The notes beneath the pieces were generated by a model. It made no database searches and was not told the DNA's origin. It saw only the letters and a list, made by a program, of their open reading frames with translations. Both the position numbers and the translations under genes were made by a program. From contig NZ_HG529490.1 in assembly GCF_000308275.2 (NCBI RefSeq), forward strand, positions 124,001 through 188,000: DNA of 64,000 bases, given 5' to 3'. The stretch is from Levyella massiliensis (GTDB lineage: Bacteria > Bacillota > Clostridia > Tissierellales > Peptoniphilaceae). Below, piece after piece: positions 33,482 through 41,895 of the stretch (positions within the stretch are counted from its first letter, which is position 1; every line of letters starts with the position of its first letter).

Positions 33482-34318
33482 ATGAAGGTTGGTGTTATCG
33501 GTGCCGGCACGATGGGAAGCGGCATTGCTCAAGCTTTTGCACAGGCCGGCCATGAGGTCATGCTGTCGGATATTAAGATTGAATTTTCTGAAGGTGGAAA
33601 AAAGAAAATTCAGAAGAATTTGGATCACCAAGTTGCCAAGGGCAGAATGGAGCAGGCCAAAGCGGACGAAATGCTCTCCCGCATTACGCCCTGCCTCAAT
33701 GATGACCTGAAGGATTGCGATCTGATTGAAGAAGCTGCAATCGAAAACATGAAGATTAAGCAGGAAACCTTCAAGCATTTGGATGAAATTTGCAAGCCGG
33801 AGACGCTCTTTGCTTCCAACACCTCTTCTCTTTCCATTACGGAAGTGGGCAAGGGACTTTCTCGTCCCATCATCGGTATGCATTTCTTTAATCCCGCACC
33901 GGTTATGAAACTGATTGAAGTGATTCCCGGACTGGAAACACCGGACGAAATGACGGAAAAATTTGTGGAAATTTCCGAGCAATTGGGCAAAACGCCGGTA
34001 ACGGTAAAGGAAGGCCCGGGCTTTGTTGTTAACCGCATCTTGATCCCGATGATTAATGAAGGCATCGGCATTTATGCCGAAGGCCTGGCCAGTGCAGAAG
34101 GCATTGATACGGCAATGAAATTGGGCGCCAACCACCCGATGGGTCCCTTGGAATTGGGCGATTTGGTCGGCTTGGATATTGTCCTTGCCATTATGGAAGT
34201 CCTTTACAGTGAATTTGGCGATCCGAAATATCGTCCGCATCCGCTGCTGCGTAAGATGGTGCGTGCCGGCCGTTTAGGTCGTAAGACGGGCAAGGGCTTC
34301 TACGATTATTCGAAGTAA
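33482..34318 (+). CDS. hbd: 3-hydroxybutyryl-CoA dehydrogenase
   Basis: Reduces acetoacetyl-CoA to 3-hydroxybutyryl-CoA in butyrate-type fermentation, or acts in fatty-acid metabolism. 278 residues, typical of the standalone clostridial enzyme. Rossmann motif [10 protein letters not shown] (residues 7-16), the active-site HFFNPAP (His) and [10 protein letters not shown] are all present. Acidic residues after beta-2 (SDIKIEF) suggest NAD-linked activity. Starts at ATG after GAAGGAGGATACGG. No crotonase or thiolase gene is near, so pathway membership is inferred. Confidence 0.92.
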   Translation: MKVGVIGAGTMGSGIAQAFAQAGHEVMLSDIKIEFSEGGKKKIQKNLDHQVAKGRMEQAKADEMLSRITPCLNDDLKDCDLIEEAAIENMKIKQETFKHLDEICKPETLFASNTSSLSITEVGKGLSRPIIGMHFFNPAPVMKLIEVIPGLETPDEMTEKFVEISEQLGKTPVTVKEGPGFVVNRILIPMINEGIGIYAEGLASAEGIDTAMKLGANHPMGPLELGDLVGLDIVLAIMEVLYSEFGDPKYRPHPLLRKMVRAGRLGRKTGKGFYDYSK

Positions 34319-34397
34319 ACCGTTGGAGCATGAAGCGGCAATACGCGATGGAGGTACCGAAACATCGATACGACCGTTTCATAGAACAAGGCTGGAG

Positions 34398-34427
34398 AAG
34401 GGGATTCGCATGGGCGGGTCCCCTTTT
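34398..34427 (+). terminator. Possible terminator after hbd
   Basis: AAGGGGA (34398-34404) pairs with TCCCCTT (34419-34425), followed by a short T run. The hbd stop is 80 bp upstream. Weak T tract keeps confidence moderate. Confidence 0.5.
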
Positions 34428-34477
34428 GATTAAAAATGGACGTGTATTCGCTATGTTCTTCGGAGAGGAGGTTAGCG

Positions 34478-34954
34478 ATGAAAACCAATGTTATGCGTCG
34501 GTTGGATCAGGCAAAGATTCCGTATGCCGACTTTGAATACGATACGAGTGAAGGCATTACACAGGGAACCCGCCTGTGCGACAAAGAGGGGAGAGAACGG
34601 GCGCGTTCCTATAAGACCCTCGTCACGCGCGGCACCGAGCTTCATGTATTTGTCGTTCCGGCAGATCATCAACTGGATTTAAAGAAAGCGGCCCGCGCTG
34701 CGGGAGAGAAAAAGATTGAAATGATTCAGCAAAAAGAGCTCAAGCCCTTGACAGGCTATATTCATGGCGGATGTTCACCCATCGGTATGAAAAAAGCATA
34801 TAGTACTTGGATTGATGCCTCTGCCGAGGACTTGCCTTTGATGGCCGTCAGTGGCGGTCAAATCGGCGTTCAAGTAGAAATCGAACCCAAGGCACTTTCC
34901 GCTTTCATCGATGCTCCCTTTGCAGACTTAACCGTTGAAGACATAGAGGAATAG
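34478..34954 (+). CDS. ybaK: Cys-tRNA(Pro)/Cys-tRNA(Cys) deacylase, YbaK/EbsC family
   Basis: A 158-residue editing factor that hydrolyses mischarged tRNA, mainly Cys-tRNA-Pro made by ProRS. ATG at 34478 follows GGAGAGGAGG. Family blocks: KTLVTRG, HVFVVPADHQLDLKKAARAAGEKKIEM (with the conserved Lys), TGYIHGGCSPIGMKK. Normal length. It precedes the HutD-like gene by 8 bp, so the two are probably co-transcribed without obvious functional link. Confidence 0.92.
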   Translation: MKTNVMRRLDQAKIPYADFEYDTSEGITQGTRLCDKEGRERARSYKTLVTRGTELHVFVVPADHQLDLKKAARAAGEKKIEMIQQKELKPLTGYIHGGCSPIGMKKAYSTWIDASAEDLPLMAVSGGQIGVQVEIEPKALSAFIDAPFADLTVEDIEE

Positions 34955-34962
34955 GAGGAACT

Positions 34963-35571
34963 ATGGATTACGTAGTCATTACACCGGAACAATTTGAAGT
35001 TTCTGATTGGTCGGGAGGTTCCACGACCCAGCTTTATATCGATCCCGCGGGCGACGACTTTAAAAAGCGTCAATTTGCGATCCGCCTTTCGTCCGCTACC
35101 TTCACGAGCACCGGTTCGACTTTCAGCGACTTTTCCGGTTATCAACGCATGATTTTTCCTTTGGTAGGAAGCCTCAGTGTCGATCATTCGGATCAGGGGA
35201 AACCTCTCTATGCGCGTCAATTGAAACCCTATGAAATCGAGAACTTTTCCGGCTCCTGGACAACAGAATCCACCAATACAGAGGACTGTGTGGACTTCAA
35301 TTTGATCACGCGTGACGATCTCGTGTCACACACCACGGTGTTGCGCGAGGCGGCCGACTACGCACCGCATCATGCAGGTACTTTGCTGCTCTATTCTCGC
35401 AGCGCGTTTTCGGTAGAAGCTAAAGAAAAGAAGTCAGAAGAAACCACGCAGGTATCCGTTGATAAGGGCTGCCTGTTAAAAATTACCGAATCGGCAATTC
35501 TCTATCATTTGCATGTTACGCCCGGCGACGAACCGGTTGTCATTGGCGAAGTCAGCGCCGTAGAAGAATAG
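34963..35571 (+). CDS. HutD/Ves family cupin protein
   Basis: A 202-residue protein with the HutD pattern: YVVITPEQFEVSDWSGGSTTQLYIDP (the family has a conserved W-x-G-G-x-T-x-x-L/I near the start), FAIRLSSATFTSTGSTFSDFSGYQRMIFPLVGSLSV, and YEIENFSGSWTTES. HutD proteins have a bicupin fold and are often linked to histidine utilisation, but no hut gene is in this window and the biochemical role is not settled. Starts at ATG after TAGGAGGAACT. Confidence 0.8.
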   Translation: MDYVVITPEQFEVSDWSGGSTTQLYIDPAGDDFKKRQFAIRLSSATFTSTGSTFSDFSGYQRMIFPLVGSLSVDHSDQGKPLYARQLKPYEIENFSGSWTTESTNTEDCVDFNLITRDDLVSHTTVLREAADYAPHHAGTLLLYSRSAFSVEAKEKKSEETTQVSVDKGCLLKITESAILYHLHVTPGDEPVVIGEVSAVEE

Positions 35572-35579
35572 GGGAAGAC

Positions 35580-36218
35580 ATGAAAGACTGGAAAGAAATC
35601 TTGTTAAAAAGTCTTGCCGCAGGCATTATGATTGCCATTGGCGGCGCTGTTTTCCTGGCACAAAAGAATCCTATTATCGGCGCACTCTTTTTCACCGTCG
35701 GTCTCTTTACCATTGTGGAGTTTGGCCTTTTCCTTTTTACCGGAAAGGCCTGCTATCTGTTGCAAACGGATGCGGCTACCAACTGTCGTTTGCCTTTTAT
35801 CTGGATCGGGAACTTTCTTGGCACCGGCTTTATAGCGCTTTTGCTTCGCATGACGCGACTGGCTCCGGCAATGACGGCTCGTGCACAGCAGATGGTCTCG
35901 ATGAAAATGGCGGATTCCTTGCTGAGCCTTTTCCTCCTCGGTTGCTTCTGCAATTTGCTCATCTATATTGCCGTTGAGGGCTACAACCACAGCCGCTACG
36001 AAATCGGCCGTTATCTGGCCCTTTTTTTCGGCGTTGTCGTATTCATTCTGGCCGGCTTTGAGCACTCCGTAGCCGACATGTTCTATTTCTGGATGGCTGA
36101 TGCTTGGAATCTCCAAGGCTTTATCGCCATTCTTGTGATTACCGCCGGCAATATCGTAGGTGGTGCTTTCCTGCCAACGCTGCGGAAGCTGGCAGAATCA
36201 AAAACAACTTCTAAATAA
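35580..36218 (+). CDS. Short formate/nitrite transporter family channel
   Basis: A 212-residue membrane protein of the FNT family: six predicted helices, with family segments AAGIMIAIGGAVFLA, FTGKACYLL, GNFLGTGF and the signature FEHSVADMFYFWM (FNT proteins have the conserved F-x-H-x-V/I-A-N/D-M with pore histidine). Typical FNTs have 250-285 residues; this one lacks the long N- and C-termini but keeps the core. Likely substrate formate, nitrite or hydrosulfide; not decidable here. ATG 8 bp after the HutD-like gene. Confidence 0.85.
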   Translation: MKDWKEILLKSLAAGIMIAIGGAVFLAQKNPIIGALFFTVGLFTIVEFGLFLFTGKACYLLQTDAATNCRLPFIWIGNFLGTGFIALLLRMTRLAPAMTARAQQMVSMKMADSLLSLFLLGCFCNLLIYIAVEGYNHSRYEIGRYLALFFGVVVFILAGFEHSVADMFYFWMADAWNLQGFIAILVITAGNIVGGAFLPTLRKLAESKTTSK

Positions 36219-36226
36219 TGCATTGG

Positions 36227-36284
36227 ACGGGTCGCTTTCCTGTTACTCTCTAATTTTTTTCAAAAAGAAAGCGATCCGTTTTGT
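36227..36284 (+). terminator. Terminator after the FNT gene
   Basis: ACGGGTCGCTTTC (36227-36239) pairs with GAAAGCGATCCGT (36267-36279) with one G-U pair, 27-base loop, then TTTTG. Nine bases after the FNT stop. Confidence 0.8.
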
Positions 36285-36346
36285 GATGAAATCTTTTTCC
36301 TGGGTACAACTGCAGTAGGCGATGGGGTAACAGAAAGGAGGAGGTT

Positions 36347-37198
36347 ACGCAGAAATTATTGGGCAAAGAAGTTAATGCGGAGATAAAACAAAAGATACGC
36401 GGCATTCGTGAGCAGTGTCCGGTGAAGGACGTGCTGCCGACGCTGGCGGTGGTGCGCATTGGCAACAATCCTGGCGATATCAGCTATGAAAAGGGCATTC
36501 GCAAGACGATGGATGCGTTATCCATGGCGGTTTGCTCGGTAGGCTTGTCGCAGGAGACCGGCGAAGAAGAACTGGTGGCGACGATTGAAAAATTAGCGGA
36601 AGATGAAGGGATTCACGGCATTCTGCTGATGCAACCCTTACCGCAGGGCATAGATGTGGATCGCGTGAAGGCTACCATACCTCCTTCGAAAGATGTGGAT
36701 GGGGCGACGTTCGATAATCTGGGACGTGTCTTGGCGGGGAATACGGAAGGCTATTCGTATTGTGCGCCGAGTGCGGTGATGGCGTTGCTGGACCATTACG
36801 AGATCCCTCTGAAGGGAGCAAATGTTGTGCTGATCGGCAGCGGCCTGGTGGTTGGGCGTCCGTTGGCATTGCTACTGGCGGATCGCTTTGCGACAGTCAC
36901 GATGGCAAACGTTTACTCCAAAGATGTTCCGGAAATGGCCCAAAAGGCGGATATTCTGATTTCAGCCTGCGGTGTCGCGGGACTGGTGGACGCCACCTAT
37001 GTCCATGAAGGGCAAATTGTTATTGATGTCGGAACAAGCCGCAAAAACGGGAAGATTTGTGGCGATGTGAATTGGGAAGAAGTGGCGCCCATTGTGAAGG
37101 CAGTCACGCCGACGCCAGGTGGCATTGGCAGTATTACGACACATATTTTGGCGCTGCATTTGATGCTGGCATGTGCAAGAGCATGTCAGAGTAAATAA
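36347..37198 (+). CDS. folD: FolD-like methylenetetrahydrofolate dehydrogenase/cyclohydrolase, probable ACG start
   Basis: Would interconvert 5,10-methylene-THF and 10-formyl-THF with NAD(P). Core FolD blocks are visible: HGILLMQPLPQGID, PSKDVDG, LIGSGLVVGRPLALLL, TPTPGGIGSITT. The frame has no ATG, GTG or TTG until TTG at 36359, which lies 14 bp from the double AGGAGG and removes the N-terminal strand; ACG at 36347, with ideal spacing, would give (M)QKLLGKEVNAEIKQ, matching FolD N-termini. Near the active site the usual Y-x-x-x-K reads Y-E-K-G-I-R-K, the Lys being shifted by two, which I recall from a clostridial subfamily. Followed 14 bp later by a gcvT-like gene. Confidence 0.75.
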   Translation, partial: TQKLLGKEVNAEIKQKIRGIREQCPVKDVLPTLAVVRIGNNPGDISYEKGIRKTMDALSMAVCSVGLSQETGEEELVATIEKLAEDEGIHGILLMQPLPQGIDVDRVKATIPPSKDVDGATFDNLGRVLAGNTEGYSYCAPSAVMALLDHYEIPLKGANVVLIGSGLVVGRPLALLLADRFATVTMANVYSKDVPEMAQKADILISACGVAGLVDATYVHEGQIVIDVGTSRKNGKICGDVNWEEVAPIVKAVTPTPGGIGSITTHILALHLMLACARACQSK

Positions 37199-37212
37199 GA
37201 AAGGAAGGACGT

Positions 37213-38220
37213 ATGGCACAGGACTTAAAACGTAAAGAACATGAAGCGGTACGACAGGCAGTGGGCATTTACGATTTTACGCATCAATTGCTGGAAGTAA
37301 CGGGCAAAGATGCCGGAGTCTTTCTGGATAAACTCTTTGTCAACGGCTTCTCGAATGCCAAAGTAGGACAAGCGAAATACACCACCATGCTCAATGAAGA
37401 AGGCATCATAGAGGACGATGTGATCATTTTCCGTCTCAGCAATACCTGCTACTGGATTTCGACGTTATACATTGATAAAATGATCGCCCATTTCGATGCG
37501 GTCAAAAAAGAGGAGGATGTTGCCTATCGCAATCGGACGCCGGAAACGTCCATGATTGCTGTGCAAGGACCGGATGCGCACAAGGTGCTGAATCGTTTGC
37601 TGGCAGAACCAGTGGATGATGTAAAACACTTTTATATGGCGGATAACCGACTGGGTGACCAAGAGATCAAAGTGGCACGCAGCGGCTTTACCGGGGAACT
37701 GGGCTATGAGCTTTATATTCAGCCGAATACGGTGGAAGAGACAATGAAAGCCTTGGAAGAAGCAGGCAAAAAGGTGGGCGTATCGGTGACGCGTATGACC
37801 ACGGATGCCATTTTGACCAGCCTGCCGCGTGAAAAGGGCTACGTGCTCATGAGTGACTTGGAAGGCACCAATCCGCTTGAAGTCGGCTTTGACTGGACCG
37901 TGAATTGGAAGAAAGATTTCATTGGTAAAGCAGCGCTTGAAAAGGTAAAAAAGGAAGGCGCCAAACGCGCCTTACTGGGCTTCAAGACGGCGAAGGCGGA
38001 CTTGGCTATTGAAGCAGGCACACCGGTGAAAAAAGAGGGAGAAAATATCGGTAAAGTGACCGTCTTTACGGAAGGCTATAGTGTAGGCGGCGGCATCGGC
38101 TATGCATTGGTCGATTTAGCTAAGGCGAAAAAGGGCGATACCGTCACTATTGGCGAGGTGGAAACAGCATTAACCGATCGCGTTTTCTACGACCCGGGCG
38201 ATGAGCGCATGAAGGGCTGA
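37213..38220 (+). CDS. GcvT-like folate-dependent aminomethyltransferase family protein
   Basis: A 335-residue THF-dependent protein. Family features: VGIYDFTHQLLEVTGKDA, GIIEDDVIIFRL (conserved Asp that binds the pteridine/substrate), MIAVQGPDA, ARSGFTGELGYELYI, and the C-terminal TSVGGGIGYALVD-like block (YSVGGGIGYALVDL). It is shorter than the usual 360-370 GcvT. No gcvH, gcvP or lpd is in the window, so a glycine-cleavage role is not supported; with adjacent folD it may transfer a one-carbon unit from another methylated amine to THF (inference). ATG after AAGGAAGGACGT. Confidence 0.75.
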   Translation: MAQDLKRKEHEAVRQAVGIYDFTHQLLEVTGKDAGVFLDKLFVNGFSNAKVGQAKYTTMLNEEGIIEDDVIIFRLSNTCYWISTLYIDKMIAHFDAVKKEEDVAYRNRTPETSMIAVQGPDAHKVLNRLLAEPVDDVKHFYMADNRLGDQEIKVARSGFTGELGYELYIQPNTVEETMKALEEAGKKVGVSVTRMTTDAILTSLPREKGYVLMSDLEGTNPLEVGFDWTVNWKKDFIGKAALEKVKKEGAKRALLGFKTAKADLAIEAGTPVKKEGENIGKVTVFTEGYSVGGGIGYALVDLAKAKKGDTVTIGEVETALTDRVFYDPGDERMKG

Positions 38221-38251
38221 GACGCTCAAATGGTTAAGGAAGTATTCAATA

Positions 38252-38303
38252 AAATGGCGGCACTTCAACGTCTTTACCGCTGAAGTGCCGCCATTTGTTT
38301 TTA
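38252..38303. terminator. Terminator between the gcvT-like gene and the malic enzyme gene
   Basis: AAATGGCGGCACTTCA (38252-38267), 13-base loop, TGAAGTGCCGCCATTT (38281-38296), perfect 16-bp stem, then TGTTTTT. On the minus strand the tract following the stem is TTTTA, so it may also serve the convergent malic enzyme gene. Confidence 0.93.
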
Positions 38304-38343
38304 ACGGAGGAAGCGCATCCCTCTATAACAATCATCGATTCTT

Positions 38344-39528
38344 TTAATCTTCGCGAACCACGCCCATCTCTACGGCAATCTTTGCGACCTGCTCTGCGAC
38401 CGCATCGGCAACCCCTTCTTCGAAGGGGCCAGGAATGACGTATTCTTCCGACAGCTTGTCTTCGGGAACTAAATTTGCTAGCGCGTGTGCCGCTGCCATC
38501 TTCATTTCCTCGTTGATCACCGTAGCGTGCACGGAAAGGGCGCCTTTGAAGAGACCCGGGAATGCCAGAACGTTGTTGACCTGGTTCGGATAGTCACTAC
38601 GACCGGTGCCCACGACACGTGCGCCGGCTTCGCGTGCATCTTCATAGGTGATCTCCGGATCCGGATTGGCCATGGCAAAGATGATCGGATCACGGCGCAT
38701 GGAGCGCACCATATCCTTGTTGATCTTATTCGGTACGCTGACACCGATAAAGATATCCGCCTTCTTCATGGCTTCTTCAATGGTCAGATCTTCACCATCG
38801 TTATTCGTGATCTGTGCCAAGTCACGATACAGCGGATTCGTATAGGTATCCGCATGCTTGCGATTCAAAATGCCCTTGCTGTTAAAGCCGTAGAAATTCG
38901 CAATGCCCAGTTTCTGCAGCATGCGAATGATGGAAGAGCCAGCCGCACCAACGCCGGAAATGACCACATTGCATTCCTCCGGCTTCTTATGCACTAATTT
39001 CAGCGCATTAATAACCGCAGCCGTTGTAATGATGGCGGTGCCGTGCTGATCGTCATGGAAAATAGGAATATTGCATTCTTTGATTAAAGTCTGTTCGATT
39101 TCGATGCAGCCCGGCGCTTTGATGTCTTCCAGGTTGATGCCGCCATACGTGGGAGAAATGGCTTTCACGATGTTAATAATTTCCTTGGGATCTTCCGAAT
39201 CAATCAAAACCGGTACGGCATTGACGCCGCCGAAGCGTTTAAAGAGTGCGCATTTGCCTTCCATAACCGGCAAGGCAGCTTCTGCACCGAGATTGCCCAG
39301 TCCTAAGATGGCCGTGCCGTTTGTCACAACAGCTACGGTATTGCCTTTCCAGGTGTAGTCATAAATGGATTTGGGATTTTCAGCAATGGCACGGCACGGC
39401 TGTGCGACACCCGGCGAATACATCAAAGACAGATCATCTTGTGTTTCCAGCGGTGCCTTGAGCTCCGTGCTCATTTTTCCTTTTAGCTTTTTATGAAGCT
39501 CCAGTGAGCGTTCAAATACATCTTTCAC
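38344..39528 (-). CDS. NAD(P)-dependent malic enzyme (decarboxylating)
   Basis: Oxidative decarboxylation of malate to pyruvate. The 394-residue single-domain bacterial type starts VFERSLELHKKLKGKMSTELKAPL, with YSPGVAQPCRAIA, VTNGTAILGLGNLG (NAD site region), FHDDQHGTAII, VVISGVGAAGSSI (Rossmann), and FAMANPDPEI. Start is GTG (39528 on the minus strand) with AAGGAAGGG upstream. Coenzyme preference cannot be read with certainty. With PPDK it gives a route between C4 acids, pyruvate and PEP. Confidence 0.95.
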   Translation of the reverse strand: MKDVFERSLELHKKLKGKMSTELKAPLETQDDLSLMYSPGVAQPCRAIAENPKSIYDYTWKGNTVAVVTNGTAILGLGNLGAEAALPVMEGKCALFKRFGGVNAVPVLIDSEDPKEIINIVKAISPTYGGINLEDIKAPGCIEIEQTLIKECNIPIFHDDQHGTAIITTAAVINALKLVHKKPEECNVVISGVGAAGSSIIRMLQKLGIANFYGFNSKGILNRKHADTYTNPLYRDLAQITNNDGEDLTIEEAMKKADIFIGVSVPNKINKDMVRSMRRDPIIFAMANPDPEITYEDAREAGARVVGTGRSDYPNQVNNVLAFPGLFKGALSVHATVINEEMKMAAAHALANLVPEDKLSEEYVIPGPFEEGVADAVAEQVAKIAVEMGVVRED

Positions 39529-39774
39529 GGACAGACTCCCTTCCTTTTTCCTGTTTTCCTGCGCGTATCGCGCTCGATCTCTTTTCCTCTATAGAGTAAC
39601 GCATTTTAACGTCCTTGCCAACGGAGGGCAACGATTTCTCAGACCATCCCAAAGCCCGGAAAAAACTGCATTCTCTCATCATGGCGTAAAATGGGGTATC
39701 CTAAAGTAGAATGCATGAATATGAATCTGCCCTCTCGGCAGTTAAGAAAACGTTCAAAACGGAAAGGACGCCTT

Positions 39775-40203
39775 ATGGAAATCTCACAAGACTTATTTGA
39801 ACGCTTGGTCGATATACGACGCACCAGCAATCGCTTTATGGTCACCTCAGGCATTGAAATTACCGATGCCGGAGAAGGCACCGCCACCACGCGCTTAGTC
39901 ACCAATGCCGAACAGCATCAGAACCCCCAGGGCGTGGTGCAAGGCGGCGTTCTCATGACCATGGCCGACGCTGCCATGGCTACCGCCCTTGTCGTCTATA
40001 ACGATAAAGTTGCCACCATCGATATGAACTATCACTTCTTAGGCGCCGTTCACTCCGGCGACACCGTTCTCTGCCATGCCAGAATCATTAAACCCGGCCG
40101 ACGCATCCTGGTAGCGGAAGCACATCTCTACGTGGGCGAACGCCTCGTCGGACATGCCACCGCTACTTTTGCGAGATCAGGAAAGAAAATGATTGAGGAA
40201 TGA
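39775..40203 (+). CDS. PaaI-type hotdog thioesterase
   Basis: A 142-residue acyl-CoA thioesterase-fold protein. I chose the ATG at 39775, which follows GGAAAGGACG; upstream frame lacks conserved sequence. Core motif HQNPQGVVQGGVLMTMADAAMATAL is the hotdog signature in which PaaI proteins carry N-x-x-G-x-x-H-G-G; here Gln replaces the catalytic-loop His of VHGG. Second block CHARIIKPGRRILVAEAHLYVGERLVGHATATF is typical. Substrate unknown. Confidence 0.85.
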   Translation: MEISQDLFERLVDIRRTSNRFMVTSGIEITDAGEGTATTRLVTNAEQHQNPQGVVQGGVLMTMADAAMATALVVYNDKVATIDMNYHFLGAVHSGDTVLCHARIIKPGRRILVAEAHLYVGERLVGHATATFARSGKKMIEE

Positions 40204-40212
40204 TCCGACGTC

Positions 40213-41718
40213 TTAACGGTCTGCGCGCGCGAATGCGTTTTTCATCAGACGGCTGGTGACTTCGAGGACATTATCCAAAGCCGTATCGGTTTCTTCACGC
40301 AGCATCTTGGCAATGGCTTCGTTGGCTTCTTCAAGTAGAGAAGCACTGTCTTCATAGCTCATATCTTTCTCGAGCACCAACTTATCCCATTCTTCCAAAA
40401 GCTTGTAGCTGCGCCAGCCGACATTTTCCTGATAATGTTCGACATGGGCGATGTTTTGCGAAAAGTGGGGGTCGGACAGAGCGGCCATCAGGCGGCTTGC
40501 CCAGTAGAAGCTGTCGGTGGATACATGCGCCGGCGTATAGGTGAAATAGTGCGGCGCACGGTTCACATTGACATAGAGCGGGCAGAAGGCGTTAAACACA
40601 TTGCTGGCAAAGGTGACCCATTCGATCGTGCGGCAAGATTCGGGCATGTAGGGACGAATCTGTACGCAAGCAAGCTGGGAATTGCGATTGATGCCAATGG
40701 GACGGAAGAGCCCGTGCAGGGAGGTATCGCCTTTGCTGCCGTAGGGATCGTAGGGCGTGCCCTGATAATGGTTGGAGAGAATTTCCTTGACGTCTTCGAC
40801 GGTAATCTTGCGCTCGGCAACACGGCACCAGGGAATATCGTCGGCGGTCGGACGATAATCGGCATCCAAACCGTCCCAGCGATTTTCCGTCGGATTGAGG
40901 AATCGCTGCGCAACCCAGGCACGCGGGGTGTTGTAGACGTGATCGGCATCCGAGTGGCTGCCAAAGGCATCACGCGGGTTGAAGTCCTGATCAAACGAGA
41001 GATTCAGATGATGCTTCTCCATGAACTCCTTGAGGTCCTCGGAGCAGAGATAGTCTTTTTGTGCGCCATAGGCGTCTTCGAAATCGAAATGGTCGAGGCC
41101 CAGCTGATTGGGCATGATGACATAGCAATCGTCCGGGACACGCCGTGCCATCCAATGATGGCCACCGATGCTCTCAAGCCACCAGATTTCATTGACATCC
41201 TGAAAGGCAATGCCGTTGTTTTCATAGGTGCCGTATTTCTCAAGAAGGGAGCCTAAGCGCAGCACGCCTTCACGGGCGCTTTTGATATAGGGCAACACGA
41301 TAGTGACCATATCTTCTTCGCCAATGCCGCCGGCAACTTCCGGTACATAGCCTTCTTCGCCTTCTTTGCCCTGGGCAGGAATGTATTCGACCATGGGATC
41401 GGCGCCCTGAACGCGCACATTGGTGGTGAGCGTTTCGGTTGCGGACATGGAGACGTTGCAAGTATTTACGCCCACGGCGGCCCATTGACCGATTTTCAAA
41501 TCGGCATCCGGCATGGCCGTGTAGCGCATCGGATTTTCCGGAAGGGGAATCTCCACATGGGACAGCACAGAGCGATAGACTTTCGGCTGATTTTCCGGCA
41601 GAACAACCTCAAAGCGCTTTGCTGTAAAGCCGTCGCTGCCGCAATCTTCGTTGCGCGCAACCAATGTGGAACCGTCATAACTGGCCTTTTTACCGACCAA
41701 AATAGTTGTACAAGCCAT
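40213..41718 (-). CDS. C69 family dipeptidase (Ntn hydrolase)
   Basis: A 501-residue peptidase starting MACTTILVGKKASYDGSTLVARNEDCGSD; Cys3 is expected to become the N-terminal nucleophile after removal of the first residues, as in PepD. Other family blocks: GVNTCNVSMSATETLT, IQ-like EIWWLESIGGHHWMARRVPDD, SNHYQGTPYDPYG, TFASNVFNAFCPLYVNVNR, FYWASRLMAAL. No signal peptide, so cytosolic, cleaving dipeptides. I chose the ATG at 41718 (GAAAGGATTGCT upstream). Oriented like the vWA operon but separated from it by a terminator. Confidence 0.93.
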   Translation of the reverse strand: MACTTILVGKKASYDGSTLVARNEDCGSDGFTAKRFEVVLPENQPKVYRSVLSHVEIPLPENPMRYTAMPDADLKIGQWAAVGVNTCNVSMSATETLTTNVRVQGADPMVEYIPAQGKEGEEGYVPEVAGGIGEEDMVTIVLPYIKSAREGVLRLGSLLEKYGTYENNGIAFQDVNEIWWLESIGGHHWMARRVPDDCYVIMPNQLGLDHFDFEDAYGAQKDYLCSEDLKEFMEKHHLNLSFDQDFNPRDAFGSHSDADHVYNTPRAWVAQRFLNPTENRWDGLDADYRPTADDIPWCRVAERKITVEDVKEILSNHYQGTPYDPYGSKGDTSLHGLFRPIGINRNSQLACVQIRPYMPESCRTIEWVTFASNVFNAFCPLYVNVNRAPHYFTYTPAHVSTDSFYWASRLMAALSDPHFSQNIAHVEHYQENVGWRSYKLLEEWDKLVLEKDMSYEDSASLLEEANEAIAKMLREETDTALDNVLEVTSRLMKNAFARADR

Positions 41719-41770
41719 AGCAATCCTTTCTATTCTATGTTTCAGAGCAGTGAAATATTTAAGGGACAGC

Positions 41771-41799
41771 AAAAAGGGATCGGTTTGCTGACCGACCCC
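41771..41799 (-). terminator. Terminator of the vWA/solute-binding operon (minus strand)
   Basis: On the minus strand GGGGTCGGT, loop CAGCA, ACCGATCCC followed by TTTTT. It sits between the end of the operon (41896) and the dipeptidase start. Confidence 0.8.
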
Positions 41800-41895
41800 A
41801 TTATAAACGATACATCGCAGAAAAGGCACGTTGCCGTCCATGATAGATGATCCCTCGCGGGACCTGTACCGTGCGTAGTTCTCTTGCCAATGGCA

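Noticed and set aside
34319-34477. GGAGGTACC segment as a T-box antiterminator upstream of ybaK
   Set aside because: Lacks the T-box core and specifier domain; only a weak hairpin resembling a terminator is present.
41800-41806. Minus-strand TATAAT immediately before the terminator at 41771-41799
   Set aside because: It lies directly before a terminator hairpin and lacks a -35 box, so a promoter is unlikely.
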